Shown piece after piece: positions 1-6,698 of a DNA stretch of 37,126 nt. The stretch comes from an uncultured Prevotellaceae bacterium (GTDB lineage Bacteria; Bacteroidota; Bacteroidia; Bacteroidales; Bacteroidaceae): positions 1 through 37,126 of the forward strand of contig CADBSW010000087.1 of assembly GCA_902797505.1 (NCBI GenBank), in the 5' to 3' direction. A program made the translations under genes and the position numbers. Below the pieces are notes generated by a model, which saw only the letters and a program-made list of their open reading frames with translations, was not told the DNA's origin and made no database searches. Each line of letters begins with the position of its first letter. Within the stretch, counting starts at the first letter, position 1.

Positions 1-1044
1 CGTGAACCGGGCTTCAAGGTATTCCAGTTTCCTCGTACTGCCATTCCCCGTATCGACGGGGAGTTCTCCGACTGGGATATTGTGCCCGACAGTTATAGCG
101 TGGGCATCGACGAGATGTGGGACGATACAGAAAAACATAAGGGTGTCGATCGCCAGACACTTGACGTGAAGGTGAAAGTAGGGTGGGTGAAAGGTCTCAA
201 CCGGCTCTATTTTCTCTATGAAGCCTATGATGATTACTGGGACTTCAACCAGCTCAGCCTGCGTAATGACACCTACGAGGTGGTGGTCGATGCCGATCTC
301 TCAGGAGGTCCGCATACCGACGAGTTCCGTTTGAACCCTGCAGTGAAGAGTCGTATCGATGCTTTCTTCGAGTTTCAGAATATCCATGCGCAGAACTATC
401 ATATCATGACACCACCCACCGAAGGAAAATCATGGACGATGGTGTGGGGACCACAACAATGGCTGAAATATTTGCCTTACGCCAACTATGCCTACGACTA
501 CCACTTCAGCCACGGACAAAGCGGCCGTCTTAGAATGGAGTTTTATATCACCCCCTTTGACTATGCAAGTCCTGAAGGACCGGAGAAGTCGGTGGAGAGC
601 CGCCTCTATGAGAATAAGAAGATCGGTCTCTGCTGGGCGGTCATCGACTATGACGGCGGGAAAAGTAACAATGGATTCTGGAATCTCTCAAAGCATCATC
701 AGATGTATGGCAATGCCTCGATGCAACGACTGTTCACCCTGATGCCCTTGGAGAAACAGTTCCGAAAACCCGTTGAATGCGACTGGACCTTTTCCGTTGT
801 CCCCAACACACGAACAGTCAGTTTCAGAGACTGTAGCTATGGGAATATCACTTCCTGGCATTGGGATTTCGGTGACGGAACCACCTCGACGGAACAAAAC
901 CCCATTCATACCTATAGTCGGGATTTCTCTCATTATGTAGTGACACTCAGCGTGGAAGGTCCTGAGGGTAAGGCACGCCAATGTAAAGTGTGGGAGGTCT
1001 GTGTACGTGATTTACAGAAACCATCACATACTGCATACGATTAG
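1..1044 (+). CDS. PKD-domain secreted carbohydrate-binding protein, 3' part
   Basis: The reading frame is open from base 1 to a TAG at 1042-1044, so the gene starts outside the window; the first in-frame GTG, at 82, is not a credible start because conserved-looking sequence precedes it. The visible 347 residues begin with a segment containing IDGEFSDWD, which resembles the opening of CBM9/DOMON-like beta-sandwich domains. They end with a PKD domain, recognised by [12 protein letters not shown] followed by NPIHTY and a VTLSV strand. Such modular proteins in Bacteroidetes are usually exported and bind or act on polysaccharides. The catalytic part, if any, would lie upstream. A pectate lyase is encoded about 1.1 kb away on the other strand, which fits a plant-glycan role but does not prove it. 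The PKD call is firm; the CBM9-like call is moderate. Confidence 0.75.
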   Translation, partial: REPGFKVFQFPRTAIPRIDGEFSDWDIVPDSYSVGIDEMWDDTEKHKGVDRQTLDVKVKVGWVKGLNRLYFLYEAYDDYWDFNQLSLRNDTYEVVVDADLSGGPHTDEFRLNPAVKSRIDAFFEFQNIHAQNYHIMTPPTEGKSWTMVWGPQQWLKYLPYANYAYDYHFSHGQSGRLRMEFYITPFDYASPEGPEKSVESRLYENKKIGLCWAVIDYDGGKSNNGFWNLSKHHQMYGNASMQRLFTLMPLEKQFRKPVECDWTFSVVPNTRTVSFRDCSYGNITSWHWDFGDGTTSTEQNPIHTYSRDFSHYVVTLSVEGPEGKARQCKVWEVCVRDLQKPSHTAYD

Positions 1045-1090
1045 AGAAAAAGTAAGGATATAATAGACGGCATATTATGACCATAAAAAA

Positions 1091-1115
1091 AGGAATTAGA
1101 ACAAATCTAATTCCT
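1091..1115. terminator. Bidirectional rho-independent terminator
   Basis: A perfect 10-bp stem (AGGAATTAGA at 1091-1100 with its complement at 1106-1115) closes a 5-nt loop. It is flanked by six A before and five T after, so it can end transcription in both directions. It serves the PKD gene ending at 1044 on the plus strand and tRNA-Lys on the minus strand. Confidence 0.85.
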
Positions 1116-1122
1116 TTTTTAG

Positions 1123-1195
1123 TACACCCGCAGGGGTTCGAACCCTGGACACCCTGATTAAGAGTCAGGTGCTCTACCAACTGAGCTACGGGTGC
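1123..1195 (-). tRNA. tRNA-Lys (anticodon CUU)
   Basis: The minus strand folds into a full cloverleaf of 73 nt. The acceptor stem is GCACCCG with CGGGTGT (a G-U at the first pair) and the discriminator is A. The anticodon stem CCTGA/TCAGG closes the loop CTCTTAA, giving anticodon CTT, which reads the lysine codon AAG. The T arm is CAGGG-TTCGAAC-CCCTG. The CCA end is not encoded. A terminator hairpin follows at 1091-1115 and a promoter lies at 1215-1246. Confidence 0.95.
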
Positions 1196-1214
1196 AACTT
1201 CTCAAATGCGGATG

Positions 1215-1246
1215 CAAAGGTACGTACTTTTATTTGAACGGCCAAA
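1215..1246 (-). promoter_or_regulatory. Promoter of tRNA-Lys
   Basis: Read on the minus strand, a TTTG -33 element (1243-1246) is followed by exactly 20 nt and the -7 element TACCTTTG (1215-1222). This matches the Bacteroidetes primary sigma consensus TTTG/TAnnTTTG. The tRNA begins 20 nt downstream of the -7 element. Confidence 0.8.
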
Positions 1247-1350
1247 TTTTTCTGGTGTTTTTTTTAGAAAAAAATGCTTTTCATGAATTTTAGGGTTGAT
1301 AATCAGCGCTGCAGTCATGCGCAAACTGCTATATAACTGTTTGTTTTTCA

Positions 1351-1409
1351 ACACAGAGGGTCAGAGAAACAGCGTTTTATATATCCTCTGTTACTCTTTC
1401 CCTCTGTGT
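1351..1409. other. Long imperfect stem-loop in the 1196-1447 intergenic gap
   Basis: ACACAGAGGG (1351-1360) is the exact complement of CCCTCTGTGT (1400-1409). Further short pairings lie inside (CAGAG near 1362 with CTCTG near 1386, or AGAG/CTCT plus AACA/TGTT). No T-run follows on either strand, so it is not an ordinary intrinsic terminator. It lies downstream of the minus-strand gene ending at 1448. The rest of this gap holds the tRNA-Lys promoter and AT-rich sequence. Confidence 0.5.
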
Positions 1410-1447
1410 GAAGTAAATTGTTGATAGGGTAGGACTCTTTGGGTTAG

Positions 1448-1966
1448 CTATAGTCTGTACAGGCTGGTGACCAGACTTTGATGGTTGTTGCATTTGATGG
1501 CGCATCCCATTCCGATGAAGCGTTTCATGAGTGACATGTCAAAACCATAGATGGCATTTTCGGGGTGATCGATGAGATGCTCCTTCATCAGACGGGAGAA
1601 TCTCATGATCTTTCCTTTCTGCGGTTTGATGGTGACACGCTCCAGGTAACTGCCATACTGGTATTCCTCTTCGATGAGGTCGTCTTGTACACACTGGCAC
1701 ATAAAACGGTGGTAACTCTCATAGGAGGAGAACAGACGATAGAAAGGGACGGTGGGCAGTCGCTGCCTGATCTTCTTGATAATCTCGTCCTGCCGCTGAT
1801 TCCAGTAGTTGTTGATCATGATAAACAGCAGTTTTTTACATACTCTGTTGTCAGTCGGCAAATCATCTAAGTTGAAGTGGGCTCTTTCCTTTCTGCTTAT
1901 TGTCGTACTTCTCAGTTTGTTTGCTTCTTCACGTAGAAGAAAATAAAGATCTTCAATGCAATTCAT
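1448..1966 (-). CDS. Hypothetical protein, 172 aa
   Basis: I do not recognise this protein. It is soluble-looking, with no signal peptide or membrane segment. It is rich in charged and aromatic residues (INNYWNQRQDEIIKKIRQRL, then FYRLFSSYESYHRFMCQC) and probably mostly alpha-helical. Four cysteines are present without a metal-binding spacing. The open frame can begin two codons earlier at a TTG (1972), but the ATG at 1966 is the more credible start. A -7 element, TAACTTTG on the minus strand at 2006-2013, sits about 40 nt upstream, which supports this being a transcribed gene. It stands alone: its upstream neighbour on the same strand (pectate lyase) ends 183 nt before it. Function unknown. 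Confidence 0.65.
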   Translation of the reverse strand: MNCIEDLYFLLREEANKLRSTTISRKERAHFNLDDLPTDNRVCKKLLFIMINNYWNQRQDEIIKKIRQRLPTVPFYRLFSSYESYHRFMCQCVQDDLIEEEYQYGSYLERVTIKPQKGKIMRFSRLMKEHLIDHPENAIYGFDMSLMKRFIGMGCAIKCNNHQSLVTSLYRL

Positions 1967-2005
1967 AGTCAATTAAGTTTTTGTTATTTTGAATAATGTA
2001 TGCTG

Positions 2006-2013
2006 CAAAGTTA
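2006..2013 (-). promoter_or_regulatory. Probable -7 promoter element for the gene at 1448-1966
   Basis: TAACTTTG on the minus strand fits the Bacteroidetes -7 consensus TAnnTTTG. No TTTG is seen at the expected 19-21 nt spacing upstream, so the -33 element is weak or absent. Confidence 0.45.
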
Positions 2014-2149
2014 AATAATTATTTTTATAGCTAATAGTTTTCGGTTGATTATTTTGCTAAATAAAATGTGTTTTTCTTGATAATAAAAATCGGGAATAGG
2101 TCTGTATGAAGTAGTCCTGCTCCCGAAAGGATTGATTCTTGTAGATCTT

Positions 2150-4051
2150 CTATTTGTTGCCTTCGACTTTATTCCGGTCGCCGAAGGGTAGTTCGTCGCC
2201 CTCACCGGAATCTCCCCCAGTGGTCGTAAATCCTTTACCGCCATTGCCGATGGTTGTGTCACCTTCGAAGAATCCGATAAGGAAGGAGTCATACTGTTGT
2301 ATGGCTGCAGAGAGGGCCTCATTGATAGCATCCTCCTTGTCTTGTGTGTTATTATTAAACAGTGGACGGAAATCGCCGTGGTTGATACGCCCGGCGCCAT
2401 AGATACCCTTTACTATAGAAGGCACGTCGCCTGCCTTGTCGGGGGTGTATTCGTACATCTGAGCGGCATCGGTATCCCAATTGCTGTAGGTATAGTCGCC
2501 CGACTTGGCGGTAAGGCTTGTAGGTACCTGCTCTTGACGACTGCTTGCCTGGTAGGCGTCATACTCTGTTGGGTTGCTGCTACTATAGGGACGGTAAGTA
2601 TATTCCCCTTTGAAGATATTGCCATAGGCCTTGATGGATCCGCCCGTTTCACCAGAGAAAGTGCCATTGCCGCCTCCTGCAACGTCACTGCCTTGAAGGG
2701 AGATGAGCATGGGGTATTTACAATCGCGGAAATAGTTGTTCTCCACGAACACATTGGCCCCGTAGGTCACTCCAACGCCATACTTGCTGTTACCATCAAA
2801 GTAGTTATTGTAAACATGCACGCTCATCGTACGGATGCGAGGATGGCGTGAGTCGGAGTGGTCGAACCAGTTGTGGTGGTAGGTAATCCAGTTAGGTCCA
2901 CTCTCGCTCTTCATACCGCAGAGGGAAGACTTGCCACTGTCCCAGAAGTGGTTGTAAGAGAAGGTGCAGTATTGTGAGTTTGACTTCACGTCGATAGAGC
3001 CGTCACCCTTTACCTGATCCTTATCAGAACCTTTTTGTCCATAGAAGATATCGATATGATGTATCCAACAATGGCTGTTCTTGGTGTCCAGCGAGATTCC
3101 GTCGTCCATGAACCACATCATACCGAGGTTGCGTATCTCCACGCTCTCGGCATTACGTATGAGGATACCGAAGCCGTGCAGGGTGGCATCGTCACCGATT
3201 CCCTCGATAGTGATGTTCATAGGAACCGATACCTTTCCTTTTATCTGCAGTCCTTCCGCCGAACTGCCGATGGAGTCGAGGTCATCCTTAGATACCTTAC
3301 CGATGATGCGGAAGCATAGTGGAGTGCTGTCGCGCCCTTTTTCGTAGGCGCTGATAATATGTTGCAATCCTGTACAGGTGGTGATATTGGTCTCTTTACT
3401 GCCTGTCTTGACGGTGGTGGTGATGGTCTTGGCGGTGTTGGCAGTGACGTAGAACACTTTCGCATTGCTCTTCAGGGTGCCGTCGTCGTTATAGGCTCCG
3501 ATACCGTTGGTGTAGTTGAAGTGTGCAAAACCACCGTGGTCGTGTGCCTTTACCTTCAGGTCGGAAGTAATGGCAGCTGCCTCTTCCTTCTCCGTTCCGT
3601 AGATAACAGGCACAACCTTCATCTGATAAGTACCTTCCTTGAGTCCTGGCATGTCGGCCCTGCCATAACTGCCGTAGTTACGGACAAGTTGATAGTCGAG
3701 CTGACGATAGTCGCTGTCGTTCTCACCTTTTATATATACATGATAGTTGGAAGCTCCTGCAAAGGGTGCCCATTTCACGTAGGCGGTCTCCAGCCAGCCA
3801 CCTGCCTCGTTGATCGTCACACGGTTGGATTGATTCTTGATGAAAGAGATAGCGCTGACATTACCATCATATGTCGTATTATTACCATTGGAGGGCACCA
3901 CTGTGATCTTACTACCGTCGATGTCTACTTGTCTGAGATCCGATGTGCTATAACTGTTGACTGCCCCTCCCTTGAGAGTAATATTCATTTTGTTTTGCGC
4001 GTATCCAATGAATGTGGCAAAGAGCATGATGGTTATGATCTTCTTCTTCAT
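2150..4051 (-). CDS. Secreted pectate lyase, polysaccharide lyase family 1
   Basis: This 633-residue protein should cleave polygalacturonate (pectin backbone) by beta-elimination outside the cytoplasm. A signal peptide (MKKKIITIMLFATFIGYAQ) is followed by a short domain with LRQVDIDGSKITV, then a fibronectin-III-like segment around residues 85-165 (YVKWAPFAGASNYHVYI). The PL1 beta-helix follows: WIHHIDIFYG, GDGSIDVKSNSQYCTFSYN with Ca-binding acidic residues, and SRHPRIR at residues 401-407. In PL1 enzymes the RxPxxR motif, here R402-P404-R407, holds the catalytic arginine. YNNYF and ENNYF are beta-helix turns. The gene starts 1 nt after the stop of the small T9SS-tail gene upstream, so the two are translationally linked. 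The C-terminus has no recognisable sorting tail. The family assignment is firm; the exact pectin substrate is inferred. Confidence 0.9.
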   Translation of the reverse strand: MKKKIITIMLFATFIGYAQNKMNITLKGGAVNSYSTSDLRQVDIDGSKITVVPSNGNNTTYDGNVSAISFIKNQSNRVTINEAGGWLETAYVKWAPFAGASNYHVYIKGENDSDYRQLDYQLVRNYGSYGRADMPGLKEGTYQMKVVPVIYGTEKEEAAAITSDLKVKAHDHGGFAHFNYTNGIGAYNDDGTLKSNAKVFYVTANTAKTITTTVKTGSKETNITTCTGLQHIISAYEKGRDSTPLCFRIIGKVSKDDLDSIGSSAEGLQIKGKVSVPMNITIEGIGDDATLHGFGILIRNAESVEIRNLGMMWFMDDGISLDTKNSHCWIHHIDIFYGQKGSDKDQVKGDGSIDVKSNSQYCTFSYNHFWDSGKSSLCGMKSESGPNWITYHHNWFDHSDSRHPRIRTMSVHVYNNYFDGNSKYGVGVTYGANVFVENNYFRDCKYPMLISLQGSDVAGGGNGTFSGETGGSIKAYGNIFKGEYTYRPYSSSNPTEYDAYQASSRQEQVPTSLTAKSGDYTYSNWDTDAAQMYEYTPDKAGDVPSIVKGIYGAGRINHGDFRPLFNNNTQDKEDAINEALSAAIQQYDSFLIGFFEGDTTIGNGGKGFTTTGGDSGEGDELPFGDRNKVEGNK

Positions 4052-4052
4052 T

Positions 4053-4493
4053 TTATGATCGTTTGATGAATTTGATAATTTGCTTTCCGGTCTTGATGAG
4101 ATAGATACCTCTCTTGAATGATGTGATATCGATGGTGGTGATATCGGTTTTTGCTATGGTTTGAACTAATTTCTTGCCAGTGGTATCATACAGCCAAATG
4201 GTATGACCGGCTGTGACACCCCTGATCTCGAGTCTTCCATCGAGTGGTTGACTTACGATGAAAGCCTGCAACTCACGGATATCGGTAGTGCTGTTCAGTA
4301 TGATGCTGACGTCGGCCATGTCGGCGCTTTGTGTGGTGTTGTCCTCAAAGCGCATGATGATATTATCACCGCTGAACGTCAGTTGTATGATGGTCTTCTC
4401 TATCCTCTGACCGTTAATAGTTACTTCCTGACCATTGTCTGCCCATAGGGTCAGCGTCATACTGATCATGAAAGTTAATAAAAATGTCCTCAT
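4053..4493 (-). CDS. Small exported protein with T9SS-type C-terminal tail
   Basis: A 146-residue protein with an N-terminal signal peptide (MRTFLLTFMISMTLTLWA). It has a short N-terminal module (EVTINGQ ... IIQLTFSGDNIIMRFEDN ... DMADVSIIL) and a C-terminal segment that looks like a type IX secretion sorting domain: IWLYDTTGKKLVQTI followed by DITSFKRGIYLIKTGKQIIK. The N-terminal module resembles in pattern the segment after the signal peptide of the adjacent pectate lyase. There is no catalytic domain between module and tail, which is odd because this tail normally sits on larger cargo. The gene ends 1 nt before the lyase ATG, so both are read as one unit. It could be a surface-anchored partner of the lyase or a decayed cargo protein. 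Confidence 0.7.
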   Translation of the reverse strand: MRTFLLTFMISMTLTLWADNGQEVTINGQRIEKTIIQLTFSGDNIIMRFEDNTTQSADMADVSIILNSTTDIRELQAFIVSQPLDGRLEIRGVTAGHTIWLYDTTGKKLVQTIAKTDITTIDITSFKRGIYLIKTGKQIIKFIKRS

Positions 4494-4503
4494 TCTTTTT
4501 ACC

Positions 4504-4538
4504 CTAAATTCTACACCCTACATCCTACACTCTACACG
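4504..4538. repeat. Heptamer tandem repeat, five units
   Basis: On the plus strand five consecutive 7-bp units run CTAAATT, CTACACC, CTACATC, CTACACT, CTACACG. On the minus strand, which is the sense strand of the flanking genes, the consensus is roughly GTKTAGR. The array begins 1 nt after the DUF5687 stop codon and fills most of the 46-nt gap before the next gene. A related array sits at 35395-35415, also 1 nt after a stop codon. Confidence 0.8.
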
Positions 4539-4539
4539 A

Positions 4540-6045
4540 TTATGGTCGTGTGGCTCGGAAACTCTCCATATTCTCATAGCGGCGGGCCATGAGGCGTCGG
4601 TAGATATTACGCATCCACAGTTTACGGCCTGCGATAAAGGCTATGCCGATGAGGAGCATGATCAGGTAGGTCATCGTCTCACTCATGAAACTGCCGAAGA
4701 CGAAGAGGAGGATGACTGGTCCGAACATCGCACCCATCTCGGCACCCACAGCAAACCAGTTGCTCTCTACATTACCCTTGCTAACCATCTTCGAGTTAAG
4801 TGGTGTCGTCTGCTTGTTCCAAACAGCCATCTGCATGAAGATACAGTAAACAGGACCAATGCTGAAGCAAAGCATGGCTACCACGGCTAACAACGAATAC
4901 TTGCCCATGATGACGGTAGGAATCATGATGATGAAAGGCAGGATATTCATGGCCGAGTAGAAGAAATACTTGGCATGGAGCAGTTGCAGGATATTCTCCT
5001 TGTGGGTCATCAGCAAATCGATATAGTTACCCTCAGCACCCAGTCCGCTGCACAATGACCGGGCTCCCATAAGGATAAAGACATATACGATCCAGAACTT
5101 ATTGGAGAACGAGTCGCTGTAAAGATCTGTGAAGGCGATGATCAGACTCAGTATCACGGTGAAGATGACAGAGAAGATAAACGAGTTGCGGATGTTCTTA
5201 TTGCGCATAATGCTCTTCACCTCCAGTTTGATATATTCGCCAATGATGCCGAATCGGTCGAGCTGGTGAATCTCAGTGACATTCTTCATGGCAGTATCTT
5301 TAGCCATGGTGGTATCCATCATGGTATAGTGATACTGTACTTTCCTGTTGATGAGGAAAAAGATATAGAGCAGCAGGAGCGCTCCTAAGAATGCTAGGAT
5401 ATTTCCCTGTGCAAACGCCTCACCCAGTGGGGCGTAGATATTGAACATCTTATCGAAATCACCCGTGATGATCCAGGGCAGGAACATCGAGCCATAGATC
5501 AGTATGGGGGCTATCCACCACAAAATATTCCGAAGGATCAGGGTGCGCCACAGCATATAGTTCTGACTGTTGATGATTACCAACAGTTGGAAGCCTATCA
5601 CGAAACCGATGCACGACCAGAATCCATAGGAGAAGAGCACAGACATGATGACATAAGGCACGGTGATGAAGAGCCATAGCAGGTTGTTGGTATTCATCAT
5701 GGCCGAGAGGATAAAGCTCTCCACGCAGGCATAGCGCGGGAGGTTGAGCAGGAGGTAGGGCTTCACCAACTGTGCGGGTGTCTGCTGCGCTAAAAAACGT
5801 ATCAGAAAGTCGGCTGTCATGATGAAAGGCAGGAGTCCGAAGAAGAACTCTGCCCTGGTGCTGAACGACTGTTCGTTGGCTATCAATGACATCATGATAG
5901 CGATGAAAACCAGGTATATCAGCATAAAGGCCGAGAAAAAGTAGATAACGTACTTGGCCGTCTTGTTCTGCTCGTAGGCTACACTTCTCTTCTCTGCCAG
6001 TTTGACGTGCTTACGCAGTGTCTTGTAAATCTCAAGTCTCTTCAT
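4540..6045 (-). CDS. DUF5687-family polytopic membrane protein
   Basis: A 501-residue inner-membrane protein with about ten to twelve hydrophobic segments (e.g. YVIYFFSAFMLIYLVFIAIM, IAPILIYGSMFLPWII, FIFSVIFTVILSLIIAF). It matches the Bacteroidetes DUF5687 family, which resembles ABC-exporter permeases and is often encoded beside an ABC ATPase. No ATPase gene is adjacent here. The frame opens at a TTG at 6051, but the ATG at 6045 (8 nt after the LolA-like stop) is preferred. The tight spacing to the LolA-like gene and its place after ftsK suggest cotranscription. A transport role is inferred from family resemblance only; the substrate is unknown. Confidence 0.75.
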   Translation of the reverse strand: MKRLEIYKTLRKHVKLAEKRSVAYEQNKTAKYVIYFFSAFMLIYLVFIAIMMSLIANEQSFSTRAEFFFGLLPFIMTADFLIRFLAQQTPAQLVKPYLLLNLPRYACVESFILSAMMNTNNLLWLFITVPYVIMSVLFSYGFWSCIGFVIGFQLLVIINSQNYMLWRTLILRNILWWIAPILIYGSMFLPWIITGDFDKMFNIYAPLGEAFAQGNILAFLGALLLLYIFFLINRKVQYHYTMMDTTMAKDTAMKNVTEIHQLDRFGIIGEYIKLEVKSIMRNKNIRNSFIFSVIFTVILSLIIAFTDLYSDSFSNKFWIVYVFILMGARSLCSGLGAEGNYIDLLMTHKENILQLLHAKYFFYSAMNILPFIIMIPTVIMGKYSLLAVVAMLCFSIGPVYCIFMQMAVWNKQTTPLNSKMVSKGNVESNWFAVGAEMGAMFGPVILLFVFGSFMSETMTYLIMLLIGIAFIAGRKLWMRNIYRRLMARRYENMESFRATRP

Positions 6046-6053
6046 GGGCAATA

Positions 6054-6656
6054 CTATCGTAGATCGATCACCTCAGCCTGCGGATATTTCTTCGCATTGA
6101 AGCGGAAGGTATCGTTGCCGAGGTTTTTCTTCTGGAAATTCTTCACTTTGATGGTGCTCCATCCCTTCGCGTTGCGTATCTTGATCTCCGTAGGCTGATA
6201 GTTACGGTTGATGGTGATATACATCTCCTTGATCTCTCGCTTTTGATTCTGGGCCTTCAGATGCACACGGTAGTTGGTGGCAATCTTCTGACTGCTCATG
6301 TTAAATCCGTTCTTGTAGAGATTGATGAAGGCATAGGGGTTGAGCGACTGCTGTTGCTCAGCCGTAGGCTCACTGACATTCACCTCGTCGGCTTGTCTGT
6401 TATACGCCCACTGTGTCTTGCCGTCATACCAGATGATGAGCTGTGGGGTTTGAGCCATGAACTTATTCCCTTTGATGGATATCGTGCCAGAGACCTCACC
6501 GTACTTTCCACTCATGGTGAATGATGCCGTGGCGCCACCCTTGTAACCTACCACGGCGGCAGCCTTGTCGAGAATCTGTTTTGCCTGACTGTTATTTTGT
6601 GCTCCCAGTGTGATACAGGTGAGCATCAACAGACTGATTAAATATATCTTTTTCAT
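6054..6656 (-). CDS. LolA-like outer-membrane lipoprotein carrier
   Basis: A 200-residue periplasmic protein with a clear signal peptide (MKKIYLISLLMLTCITLGAQ). The mature part has the alternating strand pattern of the LolA/LolB half-barrel (TASFTMSGKYGEVSGTISIKGNKFMAQTPQLIIWYDGKTQWAYN...). LolA carries lipoproteins across the periplasm to the outer membrane. The frame extends to an ATG at 6692, but that adds a charged leader before the signal peptide. The ATG at 6656, preceded by AAGGAAAAG, is the likely start. The gene follows ftsK by 42 nt, an arrangement common in Bacteroidetes. Because sequence conservation of LolA is low, a related lipid- or lipoprotein-binding role cannot be excluded. 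Confidence 0.8.
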   Translation of the reverse strand: MKKIYLISLLMLTCITLGAQNNSQAKQILDKAAAVVGYKGGATASFTMSGKYGEVSGTISIKGNKFMAQTPQLIIWYDGKTQWAYNRQADEVNVSEPTAEQQQSLNPYAFINLYKNGFNMSSQKIATNYRVHLKAQNQKREIKEMYITINRNYQPTEIKIRNAKGWSTIKVKNFQKKNLGNDTFRFNAKKYPQAEVIDLR

Positions 6657-6698
6657 CTTTTCCTTTTTTATTATATGACACATTTCCTTCACGGAGGT

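Noticed and set aside
82-84. GTG at 82 as the start of the first gene
   Set aside because: The same frame is open and conserved in character to base 1 (including IDGEFSDWD), so the gene begins outside the window.
4504-4538. Telomere-like heptamers as sign of a linear replicon end or assembly error
   Set aside because: Only three to five units occur, inside intact gene order at two internal places, so an intergenic tandem repeat is the simpler reading.
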